Shown: piece by piece, positions 1-7,364 of the stretch
Numbering within the stretch: position 1 is the stretch's first letter
Layout of the letters: each line of letters opens with the position of its first letter
Source: Planctomycetota bacterium
Lineage (GTDB): Bacteria > Planctomycetota > JAJSAM01 > JAJVHW01
NCBI GenBank assembly: GCA_021414065.1
Contig: JAIOPE010000077.1
Span: 1 to 61,410 of the forward strand
Direction of reading: 5' to 3'
DNA length: 61,410 nt
Position numbers and translations under genes: made by a program
The notes under the pieces: generated by a model
Seen by the model: the letters and a program-made list of their open reading frames with translations, nothing else
Database searches by the model: none
Told to the model about the DNA's origin: nothing

Positions 1-158
1 GCAGATTTGACCATCGTCTCATCCGCAGTTCAACTTTTCGAAGACCGCGCGATTTTCACCGCGTTCACCACCTCGTCGGTGTCACCTGGAGAACTCCAGT
101 GCCGCGTCATGTGGCGAAGTGGAGACAGTACCCGATCCCCGGATAGGCACAACAATCT

Positions 159-836
159 TTGAAGCATCTCACGCGAGATTCTGCCCGGATGGTCGATTTT
201 CGAGCCTGCGGCGAGCTCGGAATCCCGTCGATTTGTCTCATGGAAAACGCCGGTGCCGGGGCGGCCAGAGTCGCGCTCGACCGGTGGTCCCGGGCTCACA
301 CCCGGTTCGCGTGCGTGTGCGGGCCCGGACAGAACGGCGGCGACGCCTTCGTGGTCGCGCGGCACCTCGCAGTTGCCGGGCACGACGTCAGGATACTTGT
401 GTTTCCTGCGTCCCAGGGAGATTGCGCCGCGGGCGACGCCGCCGTCAACCTGGGAATCTGCCGCGCACTTCGACTCCCGATCCGGACCGTGACCACGGAG
501 TCGGACGCGCGCGCCTGCCTTTCGTGGCTGGCTGGGTGTGACGTGGTTGTGGACGGTCTCTTCGGCACCGGTCTGACGCGGCCGATCGCGGGTGTGGCTG
601 CGAGCCTGGTCGAGGCGGTGGACGCGTCGAAAGCCGAAATCCTCGCGCTGGACGTGCCGTCAGGACTGGATTGCGACACCGGCCTGCCGCTCGGACCGTG
701 CGTGCGCGCAGACGTCACGGCGACCTTCGTAGCGCCGAAGGTCGGTTTCGCAAATCCCGCGTCCGTGCATTGGACGGGCGAGGTCGTCGTCGTCGGAATC
801 GGAGCGCCCGCAGAGCCCTTGCCCCCGCAGATCTGA
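159..836 (+). CDS. nnrE: NAD(P)H-hydrate epimerase (YjeF N-terminal family)
   Basis: Repairs hydrated NADH and NADPH by interconverting the R and S epimers so that a dehydratase can act on them. The 225-residue protein has the Rossmann-like YjeF_N pattern: L-M-E-N-A-G near residue 28, G-P-G-Q-N-G-G-D-A near residue 56 (usually N-N-G-G-D-G), G-L-F-G-T-G-L near 132 and the substrate loop D-V-P-S-G-L-D near 163. The C-terminal dehydratase domain found in some fusions is absent. The start is TTG; it keeps the conserved L-T-x-x-x-A-R-M-x-D helix, whereas the next ATG at 189 would cut that helix. A weak GGATAGG lies 11 bases upstream. It stands alone and converges on the transpeptidase gene. Confidence 0.9.
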   Translation: MKHLTRDSARMVDFRACGELGIPSICLMENAGAGAARVALDRWSRAHTRFACVCGPGQNGGDAFVVARHLAVAGHDVRILVFPASQGDCAAGDAAVNLGICRALRLPIRTVTTESDARACLSWLAGCDVVVDGLFGTGLTRPIAGVAASLVEAVDASKAEILALDVPSGLDCDTGLPLGPCVRADVTATFVAPKVGFANPASVHWTGEVVVVGIGAPAEPLPPQI

Positions 837-1079
837 GCCACGCAATGGCACGGTTGCGCGGCTCAGCGGGTGTCGCGACGTCAACGGGCTCCAGGTCAAG
901 CGAGCGCCGGAGGCTCAGCGACGCCCCGCAAGAGGCCAGGTCCTGCGTGGATCGCCGTGCAACGCGCTTCAGGAGTCGTCAACACGCGCGCTGGCTTCGC
1001 CGTCTCGCCCGGCGTCCTCCCGCGTTGGATCGGCTCCGCGCGGGAAGACAGAGAGCACGTCTGATTTCCCCAAACCCTC

Positions 1080-2123
1080 TCAGTCGCGAATCTCGACGCG
1101 CGTGCCGGTCGCCACCCACTCGAACAGGCGCTCGACATCGGCGTTCTTCATGCGGATGCATCCGAGCGAGGCTGCAGTTCCGATCGAGCTCTCATCGGTG
1201 GTCCCGTGGATGCCGATGCCGTCTGCCTCAGGCGCTCCCGCGAGGCCGATCCACCGCGTCCCGATGATGTGCCCCTTCGCGCCGAAAGGGATGCGCTTCC
1301 CGTTCATGTACCAGTCCGGGTTCTTGAGGCAGTCCTTCGCCTGGAACGCACCCACCGGGGTCTTCGCATCAGGCCCGACAGCGACCTGGAACCGCTCGAC
1401 GGGAGCGCCGCCGAGGAGCACGCTCAGTTCGAAGGCACGCTTGCGCACGACAATCGTGAGCGGCTCGAGAGGCACCTTCAGCGCCTGCCCGACGCGCAGT
1501 CGCTTGGCGTCTGTCACGTCGTTCAGCCAGAGAACGAAGCCGGACGCTACCGTTGCTCCGGCCTGGCGCCACGGCCCCTTCGCGAGTGCCCACACACTCT
1601 CTCCGGCTGCCACCTTGTGCCGCAGCGCGATCTCGGGCGGCGCGCCGTTCCCGCGCACAAGGACGTCGAAGAGCGCCCTGCACCCTGCGTACGCGGCATC
1701 CCGTTCGTCGTTCGTGGCAACCGGGCAGTCGTAGACAGCCGCGAGGAGCTTGCGAGCGAGCAGGCGCTGCTCCACCCCATCGCGCGTCGAAGCGGTTTCC
1801 GCCCGACGAAGCAGCTCGTTTGCAGTTGCGGTCGCGCGAGCGCGCGCCGCGGCATCCAGGAAAGTCCTCGCACCCGATGAAGTGAGCGCCTTTGCGGTCG
1901 CCACGGGATCGGTCGCGTCAGCTTCGGGCGCCGGGGCGCCGACGAGCCGGGGAACAGGCGGTACTTTCGGCGCCGGCGGCTCCTCGGCGACCGGATCGGC
2001 AGATTGGCGCGACTGGGCCGCCGGCGCCGGCGGCAACTCGCCTTCCCCCGAGTGCCGCACGTAGGACCAAAGTGCTGCGACAGCGATCCCGGAAGCTACG
2101 ACGATCCCGAACTTGCGGCGCAT
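1080..2123 (-). CDS. LysM and YkuD-domain L,D-transpeptidase
   Basis: Predicted periplasmic cross-linking or anchoring enzyme acting on peptidoglycan. The 347-residue protein starts with an uncleaved signal anchor (residues 5-20), followed by a proline and alanine-rich linker, a helical middle region and a LysM-like segment at about 190-240 (A-A-G-E-S-V-W-A-L-A, then L-R-V-G-Q-A-L-K-V-P). The YkuD catalytic domain fills the C-terminus, with I-H-G-T followed by S-L-G-C-I-R-M; this His and Cys are the catalytic pair. A 411-base gap lies upstream. The physiological substrate is unknown, and so is whether planctomycete-type walls use it for cross-linking or for protein attachment. Confidence 0.88.
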   Translation of the reverse strand: MRRKFGIVVASGIAVAALWSYVRHSGEGELPPAPAAQSRQSADPVAEEPPAPKVPPVPRLVGAPAPEADATDPVATAKALTSSGARTFLDAAARARATATANELLRRAETASTRDGVEQRLLARKLLAAVYDCPVATNDERDAAYAGCRALFDVLVRGNGAPPEIALRHKVAAGESVWALAKGPWRQAGATVASGFVLWLNDVTDAKRLRVGQALKVPLEPLTIVVRKRAFELSVLLGGAPVERFQVAVGPDAKTPVGAFQAKDCLKNPDWYMNGKRIPFGAKGHIIGTRWIGLAGAPEADGIGIHGTTDESSIGTAASLGCIRMKNADVERLFEWVATGTRVEIRD

Positions 2124-2242
2124 GGCAACCTCCCGGCACTCGACCTGTTGGGCCGTTGGCGGAGCATGCTACTACAGGTGGCGCACGATGGGAAGGGGGC
2201 ACCGGTGCAACCGCGACGATGCGCCCTCGCGGCAGATCCCAC

Positions 2243-2288
2243 GCAACGCGAACGGGCGCAGCCCCGCGAGGGGCCACGCCCGTGTTGC
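2243..2288. other. Compound stem-loop, possible structured RNA or terminator
   Basis: On the plus strand GCAAC pairs with GTTGC, ACGGGCG with CGCCCGT and CCCC with GGGG, closed by a GCGA tetraloop, with a 4-base bulge and a 3x3 internal loop between the helices. That is 16 base pairs in 46 bases. The plus-strand loop is of GNRA type, which would favour a plus-strand RNA, but no plus-strand promoter or gene is evident. On the minus strand it could mark the end of the pheST transcript. No T-run follows on either strand. Confidence 0.4.
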
Positions 2289-2466
2289 ACTCCGCCGCAA
2301 TGCCGGCCAATCGGGTCTCTGAACCATTTGGGCTCAGGTGGGTCCTCGCGTTCGGGCTCCGCCGTCGTACGCAACGACGGCCGGCAGGCCCTCCCAGCTA
2401 CGGACCCGGGAGATTGTTTATCGGCTCAGGAGACAAGGGATCGATCGAACATGGCAGAGGCGTCTC

Positions 2467-2476
2467 GGAGTATACC
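2467..2476 (-). promoter_or_regulatory. Possible -10 element (GGTATACTCC)
   Basis: Read on the minus strand this is GGTATACTCC, close to the GGTACACTCC before the Tag-like gene and the GCTACACTCC before the toroid protein gene. It lies about 345 bases before the transpeptidase start, so a long leader or an unannotated transcript would be needed. No clear -35 element was seen. Confidence 0.25.
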
Positions 2477-2534
2477 CCCCTGTGCAAGCCGTGGCGGATT
2501 CCTCGCCGAATCCCCACGCGCGCGCGCCCCGAGA

Positions 2535-4604
2535 TCAGCTTCGCAACTCGCCGGCAGTCTCGGCGATCAGCCGTTCAAGAATCGCCCGCACGCATGCGTC
2601 CGCCTCATCCCCGGTCAGCGTGCGGTCGTCGGCGCGCAGTTCCATGCGAAACGCCACGCTCTTGCGCCCCACGCCGATCTGGGGACTGCGGAACTCGTTG
2701 AGGAACTGGATCTCGCGAACGAGGGGCGCTCCCGCGTGCCCCACCGCTCCCTGTATCCGGCTCCAAGTCACCGCGTCGTCGACCACCCACGCCAGGTCGC
2801 GTTCGACCGCCGGGAACCTCGACACCGGCACGTAGGGTTGCTCGAACGTCGCCACGGACTCGAGTGCGTCCACGCACAACTCGAACAGCGCGGTGGGTCC
2901 GCCCAACCCGTACGCCTGCACGTCACGCGGCGACAACTCCCCCACCTGGCCGACGAACGGTCGGTCCGACGTGCCCGTGAGATGGACGGTCGCGGACCGG
3001 TCGAATCGCATCGGCCGCGCCGCGCCGCGCTCGAACGCCGCGTCCAAGCCGAGCGCGGCGAGCACCGCGTCGACCACGCCCTTCGCATCGGTGTACGATC
3101 CAGCGACGAGACCGGCTACCAGCATGCGGCCTTCCGACCGCCCCGCCGACGCGCCGGCGACGTAGACCGCCGACACCTCAAACAGCCGCACGCGGTCGCA
3201 ACCGCGATCTTGGTTCCGGCGCGCAGTGGCGAGCAACGACCCGAGGAGGGACCGCCGGATCAGGTTCTCCTCCGATCGCATGGGGTTCAGGACCCGCAAC
3301 GCAGGCTTCGTCACGAGGATCGCGAGGTCGAACGGCCCGGAGCCAACGAACGGCGCCGAGATGCACTCGCGAAATCCCTGACGGACCAGCGTCTCTCGCA
3401 CGCGGCGCCGCACCTCGACGGCACGATCCGGTGTGCGGGGGCGCACGGGGAGCACGACGCGTTCTGGGATACGGTCGAAGCCCACGCGGCGTCCGATTTC
3501 CTCGATCAGGTCGATCTCGGCGACCAGGTCGGGACGCCAGGAGGGTGCGACCCAGAGCGCCGCGCTGCTGGCGCTGCCCGCGTCCGCGCACTTAAGGCCC
3601 AGCGAGGAGAGGATCGCCGAGATCTCCACAGTCGAAACGGTGATGCCGAGCACGTGCGCGACGCGCGACTCCCGAAGGCGAATGGGTGTCACAGGCCTCG
3701 AGTCGTCGGGTCCGGCCACTACGATCGGCCCAACGCCGCTGGCGCCGCAGACTTCGATGAGAAGCCGCGCCGCGCGGTCCGAGGCGCGGCGCACGCCGCT
3801 CGGGTCAACGTGACGCTCGAAGCGAAAACTCGACTCCGAGCGCAACTGGTGACGCCGCGAGGTCGCTCGGATCGCGAGCGGCGCGAAGATCGCGCTCTCC
3901 AGGAGCACGTCACGCGTCGCTTCCGACACCTCGGATTCGATTCCGCCCATCACGCCCGCGAGTGCTGCGGGCGACGACGCGTCGCAAATCGCCAGGTCAT
4001 CGGCCCCGACCTCGAGTTTGCGGCCGTCGATGGCGACGAACAACTCCCCGCCGGCGCGACGAACGACGATGCGCGGTCCGCGGATCTTGGCGAGATCGAA
4101 CGCGTGGAGCGGTTGCCCCGCCTCGAGCATGACGAAGTTGGTGACGTCGACCACGTTGTTGACGGACCGCTGCCCTGCGGCCTCCAGTGCGGACACGAGC
4201 CACGCAGGTGACGGACCGACCTTGACGCCGCGCACGATGCGTGCGGTGTAGACCGGGCAGAGATCTGCCGCCTCGACCGTCACAGGAACCTGGTCCGGAA
4301 TGCAGAAGCTCGCATCGACCGCGCTCGCTGGTTCGCGAAGCGGCACGGCGAAGATCCCGGCCAACTCGCGTGCAAGGCCGACGTGGCAGAGCAGGTCGGG
4401 TCGGTTGAACGTCACCTCTACGTCAAAGGCGGTGTCAAAGGCGGTGTCGGGCGTTGCCTCTGCTGCGGACGCGGGGGTACACGAAGTCGCAACACGCTCG
4501 TGCGATGCGACGACATAACCGGCCATCGTCAGCCGATTGGCGATCGCGTGCGGGTCGGACGGGAGATCCGCGTACCGCTGCAGCCACTTCAGGGAGGCGC
4601 GCAT
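2535..4604 (-). CDS. pheT: Phenylalanyl-tRNA synthetase beta subunit, short form
   Basis: Beta subunit of the alpha2-beta2 synthetase that charges tRNA-Phe. The start at 4604 gives M-R-A-S-L-K-W-L-Q and has AGGAAG seven bases upstream; the frame stays open further upstream but that part is pheS antisense-like nonsense. At 689 residues it is about 100 shorter than usual. The N-terminal helix (1-35) runs almost directly into the B1 motif F-N-R-P-D near 67, so the EMAP-like tRNA-binding domain is missing. The remaining order is B3/B4 (V-D-V-T-N-F, Q-P-L-H-A-F-D), B5, the catalytic-like core and a C-terminal anticodon-binding FDX-ACB domain. It follows pheS after 26 bases. Confidence 0.95.
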   Translation of the reverse strand: MRASLKWLQRYADLPSDPHAIANRLTMAGYVVASHERVATSCTPASAAEATPDTAFDTAFDVEVTFNRPDLLCHVGLARELAGIFAVPLREPASAVDASFCIPDQVPVTVEAADLCPVYTARIVRGVKVGPSPAWLVSALEAAGQRSVNNVVDVTNFVMLEAGQPLHAFDLAKIRGPRIVVRRAGGELFVAIDGRKLEVGADDLAICDASSPAALAGVMGGIESEVSEATRDVLLESAIFAPLAIRATSRRHQLRSESSFRFERHVDPSGVRRASDRAARLLIEVCGASGVGPIVVAGPDDSRPVTPIRLRESRVAHVLGITVSTVEISAILSSLGLKCADAGSASSAALWVAPSWRPDLVAEIDLIEEIGRRVGFDRIPERVVLPVRPRTPDRAVEVRRRVRETLVRQGFRECISAPFVGSGPFDLAILVTKPALRVLNPMRSEENLIRRSLLGSLLATARRNQDRGCDRVRLFEVSAVYVAGASAGRSEGRMLVAGLVAGSYTDAKGVVDAVLAALGLDAAFERGAARPMRFDRSATVHLTGTSDRPFVGQVGELSPRDVQAYGLGGPTALFELCVDALESVATFEQPYVPVSRFPAVERDLAWVVDDAVTWSRIQGAVGHAGAPLVREIQFLNEFRSPQIGVGRKSVAFRMELRADDRTLTGDEADACVRAILERLIAETAGELRS

Positions 4605-4630
4605 GTGTTCTTCCTTCGAACCTGGTTGGG

Positions 4631-5698
4631 TCAGCGGAACTGGCGCAGGAAACGAACGTCGTTGTCTTCGAGCATGCGGACGTCGTCGAGGTGCCAGCGA
4701 CGCATCGCGACGCGTTCGACGCCGAGGCCGAACGCGAAACCGGTCCATCGCTCGGGGTCGTAGCCCACGAGTTCGAGTACGCGGGGGTGGACCATCCCGC
4801 AGCCGAGGACTTCGATCCAGCCCTCGCCTCCGCAGGTCGCGCAACGCCCAGGTGTGCCACGCGGAGCGTCGTCACCGCCACACGACGGGCAGCGCACGTC
4901 GAGTTCGGCGCTCACCTCCGTGAAGGGGAAGTTGTGCGGCCGGAAACGCGTGACGACATCGATCCCGTACATGCTCCGGGCGAACGAGTTGATGCACGAC
5001 TTCAGGTCCGCGAACGAGATGCCCTCGTCCACCACGAGTCCCTCGACCTGGTGAAACGCATAGAGATGGCGGGCATCCACGGTGTCAGGTCGGTACACGC
5101 GACCGGGCGCGAAGACGCGCAGCGGCGGCTTGCGCGATTCCATCACGCGGATCTGCACGGTGCTGGTCTGGCTCCGGAGGAGCAGGCCGTTCTCGACGAA
5201 GAACTGGTCGGTCGGCTCGCGCGCCGGATGTCCTGCGGGGATGTTCAGCGCGTCAAAGTTGTGCCACGCGTCCTCGACCTCCGGCCCGGACGCCTCGTCG
5301 AACCCCATCCGCGTGAAAATGGCTCGGATCTCGTCCATCACGATCGAGACGGGGTGCACGGATCCTTCCGGGAGCCGAGTCCCGGGCAGTGTCGGGTCGA
5401 AGGCCGGATCTGTGGGCCCTTCCGCGTCGGCTGACTCCAGGATCGCCTTCCGGGCCTCGAGCGCGGCCTCCACGTGGGCGGCGAGACGGTTCACCTCAGC
5501 TCCGACGCTGGGGCGATCTTCCTTCGGAACGCCAGAGATCGCCTTCAGGAGTCCCTTCAGCGCACCGTTCTTGCCGGCGTACCGTGCACGCACCGCCGCG
5601 AGGGACTCGAGCTCACCCGCCGCCGCAATCGCAGCCAGCGCCTGAGCCGCGACCGTCGCGGCTTCGGTCAGGAGTTCCGCAGATGGGGACTCGGACAT
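4631..5698 (-). CDS. pheS: Phenylalanyl-tRNA synthetase alpha subunit
   Basis: Catalytic subunit that activates phenylalanine and, with PheT, attaches it to tRNA. The 355-residue protein has an N-terminal coiled-coil arm (about 10-100) and the class II core with G-F-D-E-A-S-G-P-E-V-E (motif 1), F-P-F-T-E-V-S-A-E-L-D (motif 2 region) and G-L-G-V-E-R-V-A near the end (motif 3). Two C-x-x-C pairs, separated by a somewhat long insert, precede L-G-C-G-M-V-H-P. Ends 26 bases before pheT. Upstream lies a 111-base gap with two stem-loops, a likely control point. Confidence 0.97.
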   Translation of the reverse strand: MSESPSAELLTEAATVAAQALAAIAAAGELESLAAVRARYAGKNGALKGLLKAISGVPKEDRPSVGAEVNRLAAHVEAALEARKAILESADAEGPTDPAFDPTLPGTRLPEGSVHPVSIVMDEIRAIFTRMGFDEASGPEVEDAWHNFDALNIPAGHPAREPTDQFFVENGLLLRSQTSTVQIRVMESRKPPLRVFAPGRVYRPDTVDARHLYAFHQVEGLVVDEGISFADLKSCINSFARSMYGIDVVTRFRPHNFPFTEVSAELDVRCPSCGGDDAPRGTPGRCATCGGEGWIEVLGCGMVHPRVLELVGYDPERWTGFAFGLGVERVAMRRWHLDDVRMLEDNDVRFLRQFR

Positions 5699-5721
5699 CG
5701 ATGACTCTCCTCGGAAAACGT

Positions 5722-5759
5722 AGAACGCGCGTCACGGCCGGAGCCGGGACGCGCGTTCT
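5722..5759 (-). terminator. Strong stem-loop between rplT and pheS, terminator or attenuator
   Basis: AGAACGCGCGTC (5722-5733) pairs perfectly with GACGCGCGTTCT (5748-5759), and the loop can form a further CGGC/GCCG helix. In transcript sense the stem is followed by ACGTTTTCC and then the pheS ribosome site GAGGAG. A second, weaker hairpin, CGTCCC/GGGACG (5778-5797), lies just before it. This could end the rplT transcript or attenuate pheST. No phenylalanine-rich leader peptide was found. Confidence 0.6.
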
Positions 5760-5809
5760 GAGCTTCAGAGGTCGCGTCGTCCCCGATCGCCGGGACGGCG
5801 CAGGAGCGG

Positions 5810-6163
5810 CTACTTCAGCGCCGCCCGCGCCATCTCGACGACGCGTGTAAACGCAGCCGGTTCGGAGACGGCGAGATCCGCGAGGACCTTGCGATCGATC
5901 TCGATCGAGGCCTTCACGAGGGCGCCCATGAACTCGGAGTAGTCCATCCCGAGCGGGCGAACGGCGGCGTTGATGCGGACGATCCACATCGCCCGGTAGT
6001 TGCGCTTCTTGATCTTGCGACCGTCGAACATGTAGTTCATCGACCGCTGCGCGGAGTCCTTCGCGCGACGCAGACGGTTGTTCGGCGTGCCGCGGAAACC
6101 GCTCACGGCCTTCATGAGCCGACGGCGGCGCTTGTGACGAGGGACGGCTGTCTTGACTCTCAT
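5810..6163 (-). CDS. rplT: 50S ribosomal protein L20
   Basis: L20 binds 23S rRNA early in large-subunit assembly and in several bacteria represses its own operon. The 117-residue length is standard. The start at 6163 gives the usual basic N-terminus (M-R-V-K-T-A-V-P-R-H-K-R-R), followed by the conserved G-F-R-G and R-N-Y-R-A-M-W-I-V-R-I-N-A blocks. Begins four bases after rpmI. Confidence 0.98.
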   Translation of the reverse strand: MRVKTAVPRHKRRRRLMKAVSGFRGTPNNRLRRAKDSAQRSMNYMFDGRKIKKRNYRAMWIVRINAAVRPLGMDYSEFMGALVKASIEIDRKVLADLAVSEPAAFTRVVEMARAALK

Positions 6164-6167
6164 GGAT

Positions 6168-6368
6168 CTAGCCTCCGAGGCCGAGGAGGCGACGCATGCG
6201 CCGCTCCCCAACCTTTGCGAGCACCTTCTGCTTGCGCATCTGACGACGGCGCTTCGGGCCCTTCTTGCGCAGCAAGTGGCGGCGCCCGGGGGTCCCGTGC
6301 TTGATCCGTCCGTTCTTGGTGATGCGCAGGCGCTTCACAGCGCCTTTCTTGGTCTTGAGCTTCGGCAT
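6168..6368 (-). CDS. rpmI: 50S ribosomal protein L35
   Basis: Small basic protein of the large subunit, 66 residues. The start at 6368 yields the family signature M-P-K-L-K-T-K-K-G-A-V-K-R; earlier in-frame codons give unrelated sequence. It sits between infC and rplT in the usual order. A 120-base gap with a large folded structure separates it from infC, and rplT follows after four bases. Confidence 0.97.
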   Translation of the reverse strand: MPKLKTKKGAVKRLRITKNGRIKHGTPGRRHLLRKKGPKRRRQMRKQKVLAKVGERRMRRLLGLGG

Positions 6369-6390
6369 CGCTCGCAGTTCCTCTGGGTAG

Positions 6391-6477
6391 CCCGCCGATC
6401 GTAGGGACGCTCCGCGCACCGTCAACGATTCACCGGGGCGAAGCGACGACGGTGCTGGTTCGGAAGCGTCCGGCGGG
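6391..6477 (-). promoter_or_regulatory. Three-tier mRNA stem between infC and rpmI, candidate L20 operator
   Basis: In transcript sense CCCGCCG (6477-6471) pairs with CGGCGGG (6397-6391), the adjacent GACGCTTCCG (6470-6461) pairs with CGGAGCGTC (6414-6406) with one bulged base, and CACCGTC (6454-6448) pairs with GACGGTG (6423-6417). The arms are nested, about 23 base pairs in all, with an 8-base bulge on the 3' side. E. coli L20 is known to bind an RNA structure in this part of the operon. That this element does the same is an inference from position. Confidence 0.5.
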
Positions 6478-6488
6478 ACGATTCGAGC

Positions 6489-6971
<483 letters not shown>

Positions 6972-7040
6972 TCTCGGTTCTTGCGGACGGGCGGCAGACG
7001 TGATTCGGCACCTCCTCTATCGGGACTGGATCAACGCAAA

Positions 7041-7074
7041 CGGCCGCAGGGCCCCGTCGTGGGACCTGCGGCCG
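7041..7074 (-). terminator. Hairpin about 70 bases upstream of infC
   Basis: CGGCCGCAGG (7041-7050) pairs perfectly with CCTGCGGCCG (7065-7074). In transcript sense the stem is followed by TTTGCGTTG, a weak U-tract. It may end the aspS transcript or act as an attenuator in the infC leader. Confidence 0.55.
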
Positions 7075-7321
7075 TGGATGACAACTTGGACGGGATCGTA
7101 GTCGGACTGGAGATCGCGCACCGGCTGAGCCGCACCTCGCGGAGCGCAGCAGCGCCGACGGCGCGACGTACGCCGCCACCGACGTCACGAACGTCAACAC
7201 ATGCGTCGGCGTGCGAGACTGTGAGACGGGCGCCGGAACGAGCCGGAGCGATCAAGCGAAGATCATGCGGCGGGACCTCGACCGTGCGACGCGGACTCCC
7301 GCGCGATCACGGACTGCCGGA

Positions 7322-7350
7322 AGTGTACCGCACCGCGCGCCGGACGGAAG
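7322..7350 (-). promoter_or_regulatory. Promoter-like CTTCCG-N17-TACACT before infC leader
   Basis: The minus strand reads CTTCCG (7350-7345), 17 bases, then TACACT (7327-7322). The same two blocks, CTTCTG and TACACT 18 bases apart, stand before the Tag-like gene at 50.7 kb. It lies just downstream of aspS, correctly placed to start the infC leader. Assigned by pattern only. Confidence 0.35.
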
Positions 7351-7364
7351 TCCCTCTGCATGGA

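Larger units (their letters stand above)
2124..2534. other. Gene-free gap between ldt and pheT
   Basis: No convincing coding sequence on either strand. It contains a multi-part hairpin at 2243-2288, a perfect 8-bp hairpin with a 5-base loop at 2361-2381, and on the minus strand a TATACT hexamer (2470-2475) that could be a -10 element for the transpeptidase gene or for a small RNA. Nothing else was recognised. Confidence 0.5.
6972..7364. other. Leader and intergenic region between aspS and infC
   Basis: No coding sequence supported. On the minus strand it holds a promoter-like pair (7322-7350) just after aspS, then a strong hairpin (7041-7074) about 70 bases before infC. Both fit a long regulated leader for the infC operon. 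Confidence 0.5.

Noticed and set aside
2391..2413. SRP-like CCCAGCTAC segment near pheT
   Set aside because: It resembles a fragment of the SRP RNA but lacks the conserved GGAAG-containing domain IV; taken as chance.
2004..4211. Long open frame on the plus strand over pheT
   Set aside because: Low-complexity, arginine and histidine-rich translation with no family match; it is the antisense of a well-supported gene and arises from high GC.
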